64,000 bases of DNA from Opitutia bacterium (GCA_029248665.1 JAQWIW010000016.1:1-64000), one strand, 5' to 3'. Shown: positions 38,768 to 49,833, counted from the stretch's first letter. Translations and numbers: made by a program. Notes: generated from the letters alone by a model not told the origin.

Positions 38768-39796
38768 CTAAAAGTAAAAGATTAAGGCATTTTGAAAGCG
38801 AGAATCCTCCTTCACGTTTTCTGTAATACCATTATCAAAGTCCATTGAATATCTGATTTCAAAGCCAAGTAAATCAGTGAGACGATAATTAAACCCTAAA
38901 ATAAATTTATAATTGTAGATATCGAGATCATTTGGATTTTGAAAAAAGTTTAATGTTTGGTTTAATTTGATTCGTTCTATTGGCTGCCAATTCAACTCCT
39001 GGAACACATTTACAATCAATGCAGATTCATCAGAAAGTCCAACCACTGATCGATCTTGAAACCCGATGCCAGTACCGATTAAAAGCTCTAAAGTGTCATA
39101 GAATTTTTTACGATAACCGAAGCCCGATATATTTTGTAATTCGTTATCAATCCCCTTCAATTTATCTGTACGATAACTGGAGGCATTTTGGAAAAACCAC
39201 GATTCCGAAAAAAACCATCGATAAGTAAAGTTTAAATGATATCGATCCTCTGATAAGTATTGGCTTCCATTACTGTGTTCATTTTCACGATAATTATACT
39301 CTCCGGATAATTGAAAAAGATGTGGGCTATCCTCTTCTTCTATCTTCAGCTTCCCACGCAAATAAGTATGCGTATACTCCCGATCACCAAAAGATAAATT
39401 CATTCCGATTCGCAAATTTCCACTCCATGATTTCGGTGTATCGAATGATTGCAACTTACTATATAATCCGGAAATTTTGTTGGGCTGCAATCCTCTTTCA
39501 ACTTTTTTAATTTCAGTCATCTGGCCGGATGACTGTTTTTCAGCTACTCGGCTTGATTCAGCTTCGAGGATTACTTCGATTGATTTATCTTTGACGACGG
39601 TAAAGGATGCGACCTTCTCTTTGGGTATCTTTATTACACCTAAAATATCAGAATGTATAAGGTAATGATCCTCCGTGCTAAGAGATTCGGATTCTCCAAT
39701 CAAAATTTCACCTGAATTCAATACAAACCGAAAAGTATCAGCGGAAAGTAATAATGGTGCTGTTAATAAAAAGCTAAGAATTAAACTAAATTTCAT
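38768..39796 (-). CDS. DUF481-type outer membrane beta-barrel protein
   Basis: The 342-residue protein begins with a signal peptide ([19 protein letters not shown]). A small N-terminal domain follows that mentions an LNSGEILIGESESLSTEDHY motif, a pattern common before the barrel in this group. The rest has many amphipathic beta strands ending in aromatic residues, with terminal LIFYF, a typical outer-membrane barrel signature. DUF481 proteins include salt-induced outer membrane proteins. The start overlaps the rny stop by one base (TAATG), so it follows rny in one transcript. Substrate or partner unknown. Confidence 0.72.
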   Translation of the reverse strand: MKFSLILSFLLTAPLLLSADTFRFVLNSGEILIGESESLSTEDHYLIHSDILGVIKIPKEKVASFTVVKDKSIEVILEAESSRVAEKQSSGQMTEIKKVERGLQPNKISGLYSKLQSFDTPKSWSGNLRIGMNLSFGDREYTHTYLRGKLKIEEEDSPHLFQLSGEYNYRENEHSNGSQYLSEDRYHLNFTYRWFFSESWFFQNASSYRTDKLKGIDNELQNISGFGYRKKFYDTLELLIGTGIGFQDRSVVGLSDESALIVNVFQELNWQPIERIKLNQTLNFFQNPNDLDIYNYKFILGFNYRLTDLLGFEIRYSMDFDNGITENVKEDSRFQNALIFYF

Positions 39797-41289
39797 TATA
39801 CTGCTGTTTCATTAAAACGTTGTTCTCGTATAACAGTAATTTCAATAACCCCAGGATAAGATAATTCATTCTCAATCCGAGATCGTATTCTCCTAGCAAT
39901 TTGTCGACAACCATCATCGTCTACTACCTCCGGTTTCACAATGACACGAAGTTCCTTACCTGCTTGAATTGCATAGGCTTCCTCCACTCCTCGTTGCTCT
40001 TCCGCAATCAGTTCAATCGCTTTAACACGTTGAAAAAATCCATCGATCGAAGAAGTTCTAGCACCAGGTCGAGTTGCAGAAATAGAATCCGCAATCATGA
40101 CTAAACTCGCATAAACACTTTCTGGCTCAACTTCCTTATGATGTGCTGCGATTGCATTCACCACTAAGTTATCTTCACCGTATTTCTTCATAAAATTAGC
40201 ACCTGCTATGGCATGACTTTCGTGTCCCTCTTCAGTCAATGCCTTACCAATATCGTGATACAGTCCCGCTCGTTTTGCTACATTCACATCATAGCCCAAT
40301 TCTGCAGCAAGCAAGGCGCAGAAATTAGACACTTCAACCGAATGCTCTAATGTATTTTGGTTATTCGATAAACGATAATTCAAACGCCCTAAGGTAGTTA
40401 AAACATCATTAGAAACATCATTTAACCCTAATTGAAATACCGCTTTTTCTGCGACTTCTACCATACTTGAGAAAATAGCTTCTTCTGAAGATTTTACTGA
40501 TTCTTCAATATTTGCTGGATGTATACGTCCATCTCGCACTAAAGCTTCAAGTGCTAAACGAGCAATTTCACGACGTACTGGATCAAATGATGAAACCAAG
40601 ACAGAATCCGCTGACTCATCCATCATCAGAGTAGTTCCTGTGGCATGTTCAAAAGTTCGAATGTTTCTACCTTCTTTACCAATAATTCGTCCTTTAAATT
40701 CTTCATTGGGCAATTGAACCAATGTCGCTGTAGCGTCATTCATCGCTTGGCTCGATAACCTTTGCATACTTGCCAACAATATCTTTCGAGCTTGATCATT
40801 AATTTCAGATTCCGAATGACTTAACTTTTCTCTTCGAATCAATTCTATTTCTGCCTCACAATCTTTCTCCGTTGCCTGTAGAAGTAATTGCCTCGCATCT
40901 TTTTGGCTCATTTGAGTGATTTGATGTAACTTCAAACGATAAAAACGCTCCAACTTCTTTGCATTATATTTTGCTTCGTCTAATATCTTCTGCTCTTTCA
41001 AAAGCTCATTTTCCTTTTTACTGAAAATCTCTGCTTTCTCCTCTAACTCTTTTTTTATACTACTTGCAGCTGTTCTTTTTTGCTCTAGTTCAATTTCTTT
41101 AGTTTGAATATCTAATTCTTGTTTCGTGAATTTCTCATTAAGTGCTAAAGATTTCTCCTTTATACTTATATCTGCATCTTTTTTGAGAGTATTCTTTAAA
41201 ATTCGGGTCTGCCGATTTGTTAAAATAACAAAAAGCCCTACACCAAGAATTAGCCCAAGTGCGAAAGTTATAATCGTGTCCGCATTCAT
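39796..41289 (-). CDS. rny: Ribonuclease Y
   Basis: This is a membrane-anchored endoribonuclease involved in bulk mRNA turnover. The 497-residue protein has an N-terminal transmembrane helix (residues 6-26, [18 protein letters not shown]). A long charged coiled coil follows (about 30-185). A KH domain has [15 protein letters not shown], and an HD domain has [11 protein letters not shown] and YHDIGKA. The domain order matches RNase Y. It is followed by the DUF481 gene with a one-base overlap. PVC bacteria commonly use RNase Y. Confidence 0.95.
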   Translation of the reverse strand: MNADTIITFALGLILGVGLFVILTNRQTRILKNTLKKDADISIKEKSLALNEKFTKQELDIQTKEIELEQKRTAASSIKKELEEKAEIFSKKENELLKEQKILDEAKYNAKKLERFYRLKLHQITQMSQKDARQLLLQATEKDCEAEIELIRREKLSHSESEINDQARKILLASMQRLSSQAMNDATATLVQLPNEEFKGRIIGKEGRNIRTFEHATGTTLMMDESADSVLVSSFDPVRREIARLALEALVRDGRIHPANIEESVKSSEEAIFSSMVEVAEKAVFQLGLNDVSNDVLTTLGRLNYRLSNNQNTLEHSVEVSNFCALLAAELGYDVNVAKRAGLYHDIGKALTEEGHESHAIAGANFMKKYGEDNLVVNAIAAHHKEVEPESVYASLVMIADSISATRPGARTSSIDGFFQRVKAIELIAEEQRGVEEAYAIQAGKELRVIVKPEVVDDDGCRQIARRIRSRIENELSYPGVIEITVIREQRFNETAV

Positions 41290-41405
41290 AAAATTTACTT
41301 AAGTTTTGAGCCATAAGACTCATTGTGCTTCGCTGGGGTTACACGAAAGGTATAAATAAAACTAAATATTCTTAAAACTTCAAGAGAAAGTTTTGCTTTA
41401 AATTT

Positions 41406-43148
41406 TTACAATCTTTCTGTAAACCAACGCTTTATGCCATCTGTATCTCGTGAATTTAGAAGACTATCTGAGTTAATCCACCCCTTTCGTGCAATATTCA
41501 CCCCTGCTTCAAAATAATTTAAATTATTAATTGAATGAGCATCTGGATTGATTGAGCACATCAATCCACGCTGTACCGCCTGCTTCCAAAAGCGCCAGTC
41601 CATGTCCAAACGCTGAGGGTTTGCATTTATTTCAATAATCACCCGATTCGCTATTGCAGCATCAATAACTTTAAAAATATCAATCTGATAGCCTTCACGT
41701 CTTAATAATAATCGCCCAGTAGGATGTCCCAACATTGTCACAGAAGGGCTTTCGATAGCTCTAATCACTCGCTGAGTCATTTCTTCCTCTGGCTGGCTAA
41801 AACTTGAATGCACTGAAGCAACAACATAATCTAATCGACCTAAAATTGATTCATCAAAATCCAGAGACCCATCTTTTAAAATATCACACTCAATCCCTGA
41901 AAAAACTGTAACTGGAGATTTTCCTGATTCATTGAAAGATTGAATCTGCGCTATCATCTTAAGCACTCGCTCTTCATTCAATCCATTAGCTTGAACACTA
42001 GATTTAGAATGGTCGGCAAATCCGATATAGGACCATCCAAATGATTCCGCCTGCTGAACCATTTCGTCCAGAGTATTCATACCATCAGAAAGGGTTGTAT
42101 GGTTATGGAAAACCCCTTGGATCTCATGACTCTCAATTAGCTCAGGTAACTCTTTATTTTCAGCAGCTAAAATCTCGCCTAGACCCTCTCTCAATTCTGG
42201 CTCAATCATTTCTAGACCAAAAAACTTGAATAAATCCGATTCAGTTTGGATATCATTGACCGCTTCGATTGGAATCGTACCTTCCGAATCTTTTTCAAAG
42301 ATGCCCCACTCGCTCAAACGGTAGCCCATAGATAAAGCTCGTTGTCGCATCATCACATTATGGTCTTTTGATCCAGTAAAATGATGTAAGGCAAATACAA
42401 ACTGCTTCTCTGAAACAATTCTCAAATCTGCTTGGATTCCATTTTCAAAACGCACACTCGATTTCGTTTCCCCTTTAGCCGTTATTTCCTTTACCCCATC
42501 AATTTCAGTAAACCAATCCATAATCGGCCCAGGAGTACTTGAAGCTACGATAAAATCTAAATCTCCCACAGTTTCTAAACGACGTCGAAAACTCCCTGCA
42601 ACGGATGCCCTTTTTACCAAAGAATGCGCTTCAAGACCTGAAACAATTTCATGTACAAATTCTTGCACACTCCACCATAAGTGCCGTTTACTGTAGGCCT
42701 CACGGTTAGCAATTCCTGAAAGAATTTTCTCTGCAGATTTCGCCCCAAACCCGTCCAATGCCTCAATAGCTCCGCTCTCACAGGCCTCCTTTAAGGCTTT
42801 AATTGTCTCAATACCCAATGCATCGTGAATGTGTTTCACTTTCTTTCCTCCGAGTCCTGGAATATCTAAAAATTCAATTAAGCCAGGAGCAATTGATGCC
42901 TTTAAGGCATCATAAAAAGGCAAATGGTCTTCATGGTACAAAGTCTCTATCTTCAGTGCTAAAGCCTGTCCAATTCCTTGTAGCGAAGCAATCTTACCCT
43001 CCTCAACAATCGTATCAAAATTATCCTCTAATCGCTCCAATGCCCTAGCGCCACTTTGATAGGCTCGAATTTTAAAACTATTCTCTCCTTTTAATTCAAG
43101 AAAGACTGCGATGTCTTTGAGTACGCCTGTGATTTGAGCTTTATCCAT
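41406..43148 (-). CDS. polX: PolX-family DNA polymerase with PHP domain
   Basis: The 580-residue protein is a bacterial X-family polymerase implicated in base excision repair. It has N-terminal helix-hairpin-helix regions (to about 150). The nucleotidyltransferase core keeps [19 protein letters not shown] (GS plus the DxD pair), with the third Asp in [11 protein letters not shown]-terminal PHP metal-dependent domain has [24 protein letters not shown] and NPDAH. All catalytic Asp residues of the polymerase site seem present. It starts a minus-strand run before rny with a 116-base gap. Confidence 0.92.
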   Translation of the reverse strand: MDKAQITGVLKDIAVFLELKGENSFKIRAYQSGARALERLEDNFDTIVEEGKIASLQGIGQALALKIETLYHEDHLPFYDALKASIAPGLIEFLDIPGLGGKKVKHIHDALGIETIKALKEACESGAIEALDGFGAKSAEKILSGIANREAYSKRHLWWSVQEFVHEIVSGLEAHSLVKRASVAGSFRRRLETVGDLDFIVASSTPGPIMDWFTEIDGVKEITAKGETKSSVRFENGIQADLRIVSEKQFVFALHHFTGSKDHNVMMRQRALSMGYRLSEWGIFEKDSEGTIPIEAVNDIQTESDLFKFFGLEMIEPELREGLGEILAAENKELPELIESHEIQGVFHNHTTLSDGMNTLDEMVQQAESFGWSYIGFADHSKSSVQANGLNEERVLKMIAQIQSFNESGKSPVTVFSGIECDILKDGSLDFDESILGRLDYVVASVHSSFSQPEEEMTQRVIRAIESPSVTMLGHPTGRLLLRREGYQIDIFKVIDAAIANRVIIEINANPQRLDMDWRFWKQAVQRGLMCSINPDAHSINNLNYFEAGVNIARKGWINSDSLLNSRDTDGIKRWFTERL

Positions 43149-43174
43149 TCTAAATGACTAGCTAGCCAACAAAA

Positions 43175-44752
43175 CTATGGAATTAGAATAAAAACAACCG
43201 CCATGATCATAGTTGGTAAAAGTGCGGCTAAAAATAGATACAATGGAGAAATTCCACCTTTAAAGAAACGATTGAGTAGACTCTGCCCCGCTGGGTTTGG
43301 TGCATTTGCAATAACAGTTAAGCCACCACCTGTGACCGCTCCTGCTACAACTGCGTATTGTAACGATTTAGCTAAATCGATATCTTTAGCATAGTTCTGA
43401 TCAAAAGCAGGCACCTGAGAAGCCAAGAAGGTAATCGCTGCATTATCATTGAAAGCGGTTAAAATGGTAGAACCAAAAAACAACATTTGCTCAGAGAGCA
43501 TGGAAAGAACTGGCTCAATCCACCAGCCTTGCAAACCACCATGCGTCACTAAACCAGCTAAGAAAAAACCGACCAAAAGAGGTGACTTCAAACTAATCGC
43601 ATTTTGGTGATGGTCTGTTGCAATGCTAAAAGCGATAAAGGTTAAAAACCCACCAATAAATAATGCCGGATGATGTAATGTGAAAACTGTCCAAACCAAA
43701 AAGAGTAAGTGAATGAGAATCACCCAAACTGGAGCTGATACGACTTTAGAAGTGTCTAATGGTTTAGATTGAATAGCACTCTTTTCTTCTAAGGTTTTAA
43801 ATTCTTTTTTGAACAAAACGAAATAAAGTGCTGTAGCAATGATAATTCCTAAAGTAGCACGCCAGCCAAAATTGCTTAACATAAAAGGGACATCCCAGCC
43901 CCATTTACTAGCCACCATTAAAACAGGCGGAGCCGCAAAATGAGTCAAAGTACCTCCAACAGAAATATTCACAAAAAGGAGCCCTAAGGTTGCATACTTA
44001 AATGTATTTGAAGGATTATGTTGATAAAACTGTTGTCCTAAGAGCATTGCTGCGATTGTCATAGCCGCAGGTTCAGTGATAAATGAGCCTAACAACGGTG
44101 CTATAATAAGAATCGATAACCACCAAGCAGAAATCGAACCTTTACCAAATTGAGCAAAAAAGCTGAGGGCTCTTTCTGAAAAAATAATAATCGGACGTGA
44201 TGCCGCTATCGCCATGATCACGACAACAAATAAAGGCTCTGTATAATTACGACTATCAATATAATAAGTGGCAATATCCCAACCATGAAAAAAGGTAATA
44301 GAAATTATCAAAGGCAGTACCCAAATCCCGAAGATGGCCTCGATCTCCCCTAAAAAGTGAAATAACTTTGCTTTAAAACTCACTGGATCTTTTCCATCTA
44401 CGTAGCAATGGTCATGACTAGAAAATTCTTTTTTATGAGATTCCTCAATTTTATGCGATAATTTCATAAAATATCCTGCAGCGAAAGTATGCAAAATCGC
44501 ACCGAAAAATAAAAGTGTAGCAATAATGTTTATTGGATCTACCGATGCACGTAATTTCAAACGTTCTAAGAGTGTTAATTCTTTTGCGTCAATTGCATTA
44601 GTATCGGCATATGATTCTTCTATATCTTGATACTCCGAAAGCTCAGTTGGAAAAGCATACGCTTTCTTTTCTGTGGCTCCACCCGCATAAACAAAGGACT
44701 GACCCAAAGTGAAAAAAAGAATACAAATAAGAGTAATTTGAAGTTTATTCAT
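43175..44752 (-). CDS. Putative Na+/H+ antiporter (Na_H_antiport_3 family)
   Basis: This integral membrane protein has about twelve hydrophobic segments after a cleavable-looking signal (MNKLQITLICILFFTLGQSF). Characteristic segments are GSFITEPAAMTIAAMLLGQQF, written here as two halves, TEPAAMTIAAM and LLGQQF, then GGTLTHFAAPPVLMVASKWG, and NDNAAITFLASQVP. The repeat-like halves recall the ion-transporter superfamily with NhaD. The ATG at 44752 is chosen. A TTG start at 44821 would add residues before the signal peptide. The family occurs in Chlamydiae and Verrucomicrobia as far as I recall. Substrate assignment to sodium/proton is by family name only. Confidence 0.72.
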   Translation of the reverse strand: MNKLQITLICILFFTLGQSFVYAGGATEKKAYAFPTELSEYQDIEESYADTNAIDAKELTLLERLKLRASVDPINIIATLLFFGAILHTFAAGYFMKLSHKIEESHKKEFSSHDHCYVDGKDPVSFKAKLFHFLGEIEAIFGIWVLPLIISITFFHGWDIATYYIDSRNYTEPLFVVVIMAIAASRPIIIFSERALSFFAQFGKGSISAWWLSILIIAPLLGSFITEPAAMTIAAMLLGQQFYQHNPSNTFKYATLGLLFVNISVGGTLTHFAAPPVLMVASKWGWDVPFMLSNFGWRATLGIIIATALYFVLFKKEFKTLEEKSAIQSKPLDTSKVVSAPVWVILIHLLFLVWTVFTLHHPALFIGGFLTFIAFSIATDHHQNAISLKSPLLVGFFLAGLVTHGGLQGWWIEPVLSMLSEQMLFFGSTILTAFNDNAAITFLASQVPAFDQNYAKDIDLAKSLQYAVVAGAVTGGGLTVIANAPNPAGQSLLNRFFKGGISPLYLFLAALLPTMIMAVVFILIP

Positions 44753-44824
44753 AAGAAAATTAAATAAGCTAGCTATAATGGATAAGTACGATTTAAAACT
44801 AAAATCTTTAAGAAAACGCAATTA

Positions 44825-45436
44825 TTAATTCATGCTTTCACTATTTCCTGCAACATTATCTACAGGAATTTCTCCTTCTGGCCGATTACTTCTAAATTGA
44901 TAACGATTGATTGATCTTAAATCCATTGTTTCCGCCAAATCTTCAAAATAGCCCATGTTTTGCAAAACTAAATCATAGGATACTTTATTTCCCAGAATTT
45001 GAGAATCTGGGGACAAATTTATTCCTGCATCTTTACGAATTTTAGCCAGATGCTGACTCCAATTTGATTCTTTCATTTCTATATTCTTCATTTTTTGAAT
45101 ATCTTTATCCCACTTTTTTTCAAAATATCTATTCGACTTATCAGAAAAAACTTTCTTTTGCCCAAGCTTCGAAAAATGTTTATCCCAAGTTTCTAGATGA
45201 ATTTCCTTTCGTGAAAATTTTTCATCAAATGTGGGAGAATTTAAATTCTTTTCAAATTTTGAATATTTACTGGCCGAAGGATTCTTTTTTTTATGGAAAT
45301 TCTCACTACCTTCATAATTTGCATTTTTCTTTAACACTGAAGCTTCAGATAGAGTAGCAAGGCTAAGGCCATTGATAAGACCAAATAAGAATAAAAAATA
45401 GCCTATCTGCCTAAAGGTATACAAAACACTATCCAT
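44825..45436 (-). CDS. Hypothetical exported protein, Lys-rich
   Basis: I do not recognise this 203-residue product. It has an N-terminal hydrophobic segment (YFLFLFGLINGLSLATLS) that looks like a signal peptide. After that the sequence is very polar, rich in Lys, Asn and Ser, with repeated aromatic-charged motifs such as KYSKFEKNL, KHFSKLGQKK and KKWDKDIQKMK. No cysteine remains in the mature part. The ATG at 45436 is preferred over a TTG at 45481. It precedes the antiporter gene by 72 bases on the same strand. No function is proposed. Confidence 0.6.
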   Translation of the reverse strand: MDSVLYTFRQIGYFLFLFGLINGLSLATLSEASVLKKNANYEGSENFHKKKNPSASKYSKFEKNLNSPTFDEKFSRKEIHLETWDKHFSKLGQKKVFSDKSNRYFEKKWDKDIQKMKNIEMKESNWSQHLAKIRKDAGINLSPDSQILGNKVSYDLVLQNMGYFEDLAETMDLRSINRYQFRSNRPEGEIPVDNVAGNSESMN

Positions 45437-45501
45437 AAGTAACAAACAGAAATTATTGACGAAAAATGGATGCTGATGCAACTATGAACTAAAGCGAAAC
45501 A

Positions 45502-45531
45502 TTGACGAAATCCTTTAGACACCTCTAAATG
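45502..45531 (+). promoter_or_regulatory. Possible sigma-70-like promoter for leuS
   Basis: TTGACG at 45502 and TAAATG at 45526 are separated by 18 bases, about 30 bases before the leuS ATG. The -10 match is poor (the strong A at its second position is kept, the final T is not). No other evidence supports it. Confidence 0.25.
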
Positions 45532-45560
45532 TCCCTTTTTCAAAATGTAGAATCATTGAA

Positions 45561-48146
45561 ATGCAAAATTCTGAATATAATTTTTCAAAAATAGAACCCA
45601 AATGGCAAAAATATTGGGAAGAAAATAATACCTTCAAGGCGATTGACTTTGATAGTCGACCAAAATTCTATATCTTAGATATGTTTCCCTATCCTTCAGG
45701 AGCAGGACTTCATATTGGACACCCTGAAGGTTATACTGCCAGTGACGCTTTCAAACGCTTCAAAAAATCTCAAGGCTTTAATGTACTCCACCCAATGGGA
45801 TGGGATGCTTTTGGATTACCCACTGAGCAATATGCAATAAAAACAGGCAAGCACCCTAAAGAAACTACTAAAACGAATGTAGAAAATTTCAAAAAGCAAC
45901 TTAAGCAAATCGGACTTTGCTATGATTGGGACCGTGAAATCAATACAACCGACTCTGATTATTTTAAGTGGACCCAATGGATATTCATTCAATTATTTAA
46001 AAAAGGTCTAGCCTATGTTGAAGAAAAACCCGTTTGGTTTTGCCCTGAACTAGGAACTGTACTCGTAAACGAAGAAGTACTTCAAACGAGTGAAGGTGCT
46101 CGTTCTGAGCGAGGGAACTTTCCTGTTGAACGTCGCCCTATTCGCCAGTGGGTCTTAGGCATAACAAAATTTGCAGACAAACTCTTAAGCGGACTCGATG
46201 ACTTAGATTGGCCGGATTCTACCAAACGACTTCAAGCTAATTGGATCGGCCGTTCAGAAGGCGCAAAAGTATCTTTCGCAATCGAAGATAATTCAAAAGA
46301 CACCGTTGATGTTTTTACCACCCGACCTGATACTTTATTTGGAGCGAGCTATATAGTCTTAGCACCTGAACATCCACTGGTTGCAAAAATCACCGCTGAA
46401 AAGCAAAGAGACGAAGTTGATGCTTATATCACAAAAGCAAAAACTAAATCTGACCTAGAGCGTGCTGAATTAAACAAGGAAAAAAGTGGAGTCTCTTTAG
46501 GGGCCTATGCCATTAACCCCGTGAATCAAAAATGCATTCCAATATGGATAGCTGATTATGTATTGGTCTCTTACGGAACGGGTGCGATCATGGCCGTGCC
46601 TGCCCATGATGAACGAGACTTTGAATTTGCCGATAAATTCGGCATTGAAATCATTCAAGTTATTGATGACACAGGCTCTGCAAAGAAAAACGAGATCGGT
46701 CAATTAACCGAAGCCTATACACAGTCAGGCAAGCTAATCAACTCAGGCAAATACAATGGCATGGACTCGGATTCAGCCAAGAATGCAATCATCCAATTTC
46801 TAGAAACTAAGAATGCTGGTTCTGTGGAAATAAACTATAAGTTACGTGATTGGTTATTTTCAAGGCAACGCTACTGGGGAGAACCCTTTCCAATTGTATG
46901 GCTTAGCTATGAAAATTATCAAAAAGTCGATGATGCCTTCAAACCTCAAAGTACAGAAATACATTCACAAATTAATGGTGAAAAACGTTACGCAATTGTA
47001 CTTCCTGATAATGCCCTACCCTTAGAATTGCCATCAATAGAAAGCTACAAACCTTCACCTGATGGGCAAAGTCCTCTTTCAAAAGCAACCGAATGGCTCA
47101 ATGTTCATTTCCATAAAGATACGGGAGAAATCTGCACAAAACCTAATGAAAGCACAGTTAGCGGAACTCGAGAAACTAACACTATGCCTCAATGGGCTGG
47201 CTCCTGCTGGTATTACTTGCGCTATATGGATCCAAAAAACCTTGAGCAATTAATAGATCCAGAAATTGAATCTTATTGGAAAGCACCCGATCTTTATATA
47301 GGCGGTGCAGAACATGCTGTATTACACTTACTGTATGCTCGATTCTGGCATCATGTCCTTTATGAAATTGGTGTCGTATCCGAACCTGAACCTTTTAAAA
47401 AATTATTTCATCAAGGTATCATTTTAGGAGAAGACGGTGAGAAGATGTCAAAAAGTAGAGGAAATGTAGTCAATCCAGAAGTCATTATAGAAGCTTATGG
47501 AGCGGATACCTTACGCCTCTATTTAATGTTCCTCGGACCACTTGAAGCAATGAAACCATGGAATACTAAAGGTATTGAAGGAATTGCACGATTCTTGAGA
47601 AAACTCTGGCGACTGATTATCATTGATAATGACAATACCCTAAATCCTTCTATTGATGCAACCAATTCCAAACCACTCGATGATGAGACGGAACGTTTGC
47701 TTCATCAAAGCATAGAAAAAGTCACACACGATTATCAAAATTTAGGATTCAACACGGCTATTTCTCAATTGATGATCTTAATCAATCAACTCTCAAAATT
47801 AGAGTCTATTCCTCAATCAGTTATTGAAAATTTTCTTCAATTGATTGCTCCACTTGCTCCACATATTGCTGAAGAACTTTGGGCTTTATTAGGGCACAAA
47901 TCACTCATCAGTGAACAAGCATGGCCTCAGGCAAATAAAGAAAAATTAGTCGCTTCAACGGTGAAAATCATCTTTCAAGTCAACGGGAAGCACCGAGGAG
48001 ATGCCCTATTACCGAAAGATCATAGTAAAGAAGATGCTGTTGATGCAGCAAAGGCTAATGAGCGTGTACAATCTCAAATATCTGGCAAAACCCTTATTAA
48101 AGAAATTTATGTACCCAATAAAATAGTAAATTTTGTTGTGAAATAA
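45561..48146 (+). CDS. leuS: Leucyl-tRNA synthetase
   Basis: This is a class I synthetase of 861 residues. The HIGH motif is HIGHPEGYTASD at 51. The CP1 editing domain has VFTTRPDTLFGASY and GTGAIMAVPAHDERDFEFA. The KMSKS loop is KMSKSRGN near 628. A C-terminal anticodon-binding and C-terminal domain completes it. It starts after a divergent spacer of about 125 bases and is followed 4 bases later by the FecR-like gene. All editing and catalytic elements are present. Confidence 0.97.
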   Translation: MQNSEYNFSKIEPKWQKYWEENNTFKAIDFDSRPKFYILDMFPYPSGAGLHIGHPEGYTASDAFKRFKKSQGFNVLHPMGWDAFGLPTEQYAIKTGKHPKETTKTNVENFKKQLKQIGLCYDWDREINTTDSDYFKWTQWIFIQLFKKGLAYVEEKPVWFCPELGTVLVNEEVLQTSEGARSERGNFPVERRPIRQWVLGITKFADKLLSGLDDLDWPDSTKRLQANWIGRSEGAKVSFAIEDNSKDTVDVFTTRPDTLFGASYIVLAPEHPLVAKITAEKQRDEVDAYITKAKTKSDLERAELNKEKSGVSLGAYAINPVNQKCIPIWIADYVLVSYGTGAIMAVPAHDERDFEFADKFGIEIIQVIDDTGSAKKNEIGQLTEAYTQSGKLINSGKYNGMDSDSAKNAIIQFLETKNAGSVEINYKLRDWLFSRQRYWGEPFPIVWLSYENYQKVDDAFKPQSTEIHSQINGEKRYAIVLPDNALPLELPSIESYKPSPDGQSPLSKATEWLNVHFHKDTGEICTKPNESTVSGTRETNTMPQWAGSCWYYLRYMDPKNLEQLIDPEIESYWKAPDLYIGGAEHAVLHLLYARFWHHVLYEIGVVSEPEPFKKLFHQGIILGEDGEKMSKSRGNVVNPEVIIEAYGADTLRLYLMFLGPLEAMKPWNTKGIEGIARFLRKLWRLIIIDNDNTLNPSIDATNSKPLDDETERLLHQSIEKVTHDYQNLGFNTAISQLMILINQLSKLESIPQSVIENFLQLIAPLAPHIAEELWALLGHKSLISEQAWPQANKEKLVASTVKIIFQVNGKHRGDALLPKDHSKEDAVDAAKANERVQSQISGKTLIKEIYVPNKIVNFVVK

Positions 48147-48150
48147 AAAT

Positions 48151-48981
48151 ATGATCCTCCAAGCTAAAGTAGCTATTAAATATTGCTTCATTACTTCATT
48201 ATTCATTCTGAATCTTGAAGCTACACCTGATAGTAATTATGAAAAATATGGCACTGCTTTTTTTACAAGTATAGCCGGTGATTCTGCTAGCTTCAAAACA
48301 AAGAATACGACACACCCTATTCATCTTCACGATTCGATTATCATTGATTCTGAAAGCTTACTCACTACTGGAGACTGTGATTATGTTTTTTTCAAACTAT
48401 CGAATAATACTACATTTGGTTTATTTGAAAATACACAATTTCGCATTCAATCATTTAAACAAAATCCGTTCGAAAATGCTGATGTCGGTTTTGATCGAGA
48501 GCCCTCAAATTCTTATTTCAGAAGTTTTTTAACTGAAGGAACAATTTTCGTAGAATCAAATATCCTTTCTCCGATATCCGTTTTTGAAATCAACTTACCT
48601 GAGTGCAAACTAGAATTATATTCAGTAAAGTGTGTTATTTCTTACCAGTTTAATATATTACATATCGCACTTTATGAAGGGAATATCAGCCTGAAAAAAA
48701 ATGATTCAATAACTCATATAAATGCACCTACTTATTATTCAAATGATAATTATAGTTTAAAAAGTTCGATTAATACTTATGCGACAAAATCACCCGAAAT
48801 GCCTACTCAGTGGGACTCATTTAAAGAGCACATTTCAATTGAAAATAACCGCGTACTATTTTTTCCAGATGCTTCATCTTCTCAGAGTGCTGCCAAAGCA
48901 AAGCTTGTAATTTCAGAAGATTTTTATCATCAAAAATTCACTAGACCTAGATCATTTAAGAAACTTAAATACAAAGATTAA
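48151..48981 (+). CDS. FecR-like exported protein
   Basis: The 276-residue protein has a likely signal peptide (about residues 1-24, YCFITSLFILNLEA). A beta-rich region has the general form of a FecR domain: LHDSIIIDSESLLTTGDCDYVFFKLSNN, shown here as IIIDSESLLTTGD and DYVFFKLSNNTTFGLFEN, then LTEGTIFVESN. FecR domains occur in sigma regulators and in stand-alone secreted proteins of the PVC group. No transmembrane partner sigma is adjacent. Its stop overlaps the lpxI start. Function unknown. Confidence 0.55.
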   Translation: MILQAKVAIKYCFITSLFILNLEATPDSNYEKYGTAFFTSIAGDSASFKTKNTTHPIHLHDSIIIDSESLLTTGDCDYVFFKLSNNTTFGLFENTQFRIQSFKQNPFENADVGFDREPSNSYFRSFLTEGTIFVESNILSPISVFEINLPECKLELYSVKCVISYQFNILHIALYEGNISLKKNDSITHINAPTYYSNDNYSLKSSINTYATKSPEMPTQWDSFKEHISIENNRVLFFPDASSSQSAAKAKLVISEDFYHQKFTRPRSFKKLKYKD

Positions 48982-49826
48982 TGGACTCAAAATTTCTACC
49001 CTCAGACTATAATGGAGAGACAATTACCTTAATTGCAGGTAGAGGGCGCTATCCTGCTCTTTTGACTGAAATTATTAAAAGTAAGCGCATCCCTCTTAAG
49101 CTGATATCAATTAAAGGTGAAACAGAAGATTCGCTTATCACTGAATTTTCAAGCGAAGATCACATTTCCCTTTACCTTGGAAAAATCAACCAATTACTTA
49201 AAATTTTAAGATCATCTGAAACTAAGTATGTAATATTGGCAGGACAAATTAAGCCTAACAGGCTGTTTAAAGATCTAAATCCAGATATTAAACTCATATC
49301 TATTTTGGCTAGAATCAAAGAGTTAAACGCGGAAACTATTTTTGGGACACTTGTTGAAGAAATCAATAATCAAGGATGTTGTGTGCTCGATGCACGATCT
49401 TTTTTAGACGACCATTTAGCCTCCGATGGCTTAATGACCATAACGAATAAAAAACCTTCTGCCGACATCTTGGAATTTGGCATAAACATAGCTAAAAATA
49501 TTGCTCATTTAAATATAGGACAAGCAATAGTGATCAAAGGTAAAACAGTCATTGCTGTTGAGGCATTTGAAGGCACTAATAAAATGCTAAAACGAGTTGG
49601 TGAATTAAAACTAAAGGATTTGATTTTCTTTAAAACAATTAAAGAAAATCAAGATTGTCGCTTTGATATCCCTGTCTTCGGTCTTAAAACCCTAGAACTT
49701 ATGCATAGCTTGAAAATCAAAACAGCTGTATTAGAGAATAACTCGGTGATCATGATTGATAAGCCACAGATTTTAAAAGCCGCTGAAAAATATAAAATCC
49801 AATTAATTGGGTACTCGGCCCAGTAA
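48981..49826 (+). CDS. lpxI: UDP-2,3-diacylglucosamine pyrophosphatase LpxI
   Basis: LpxI hydrolyses UDP-2,3-diacylglucosamine to lipid X in lipid A synthesis, replacing LpxH. The 281-residue protein has the N-terminal LIAGRGRYPALL and YVILAGQIKPNRLF. DARSFLDDHLASDGLM is in the middle, and the C-terminal domain has AIVIKGKTVIAVEAFEGTNKML and RFDIPVFGLKTLE. These are typical of the former DUF1009 family. It overlaps the FecR-like stop codon by one base. With the MsbA- and LpxL-like genes it supports an outer membrane with lipid A. Confidence 0.92.
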   Translation: MDSKFLPSDYNGETITLIAGRGRYPALLTEIIKSKRIPLKLISIKGETEDSLITEFSSEDHISLYLGKINQLLKILRSSETKYVILAGQIKPNRLFKDLNPDIKLISILARIKELNAETIFGTLVEEINNQGCCVLDARSFLDDHLASDGLMTITNKKPSADILEFGINIAKNIAHLNIGQAIVIKGKTVIAVEAFEGTNKMLKRVGELKLKDLIFFKTIKENQDCRFDIPVFGLKTLELMHSLKIKTAVLENNSVIMIDKPQILKAAEKYKIQLIGYSAQ

Positions 49827-49833
49827 TTTGACC

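Noticed and set aside
41374-41394. AT-rich hairpin (AAAACTT...AAGTTTT) between polX and rny
   Set aside because: Seven AU-rich pairs with no T run on the transcribed minus strand; too weak for a terminator.
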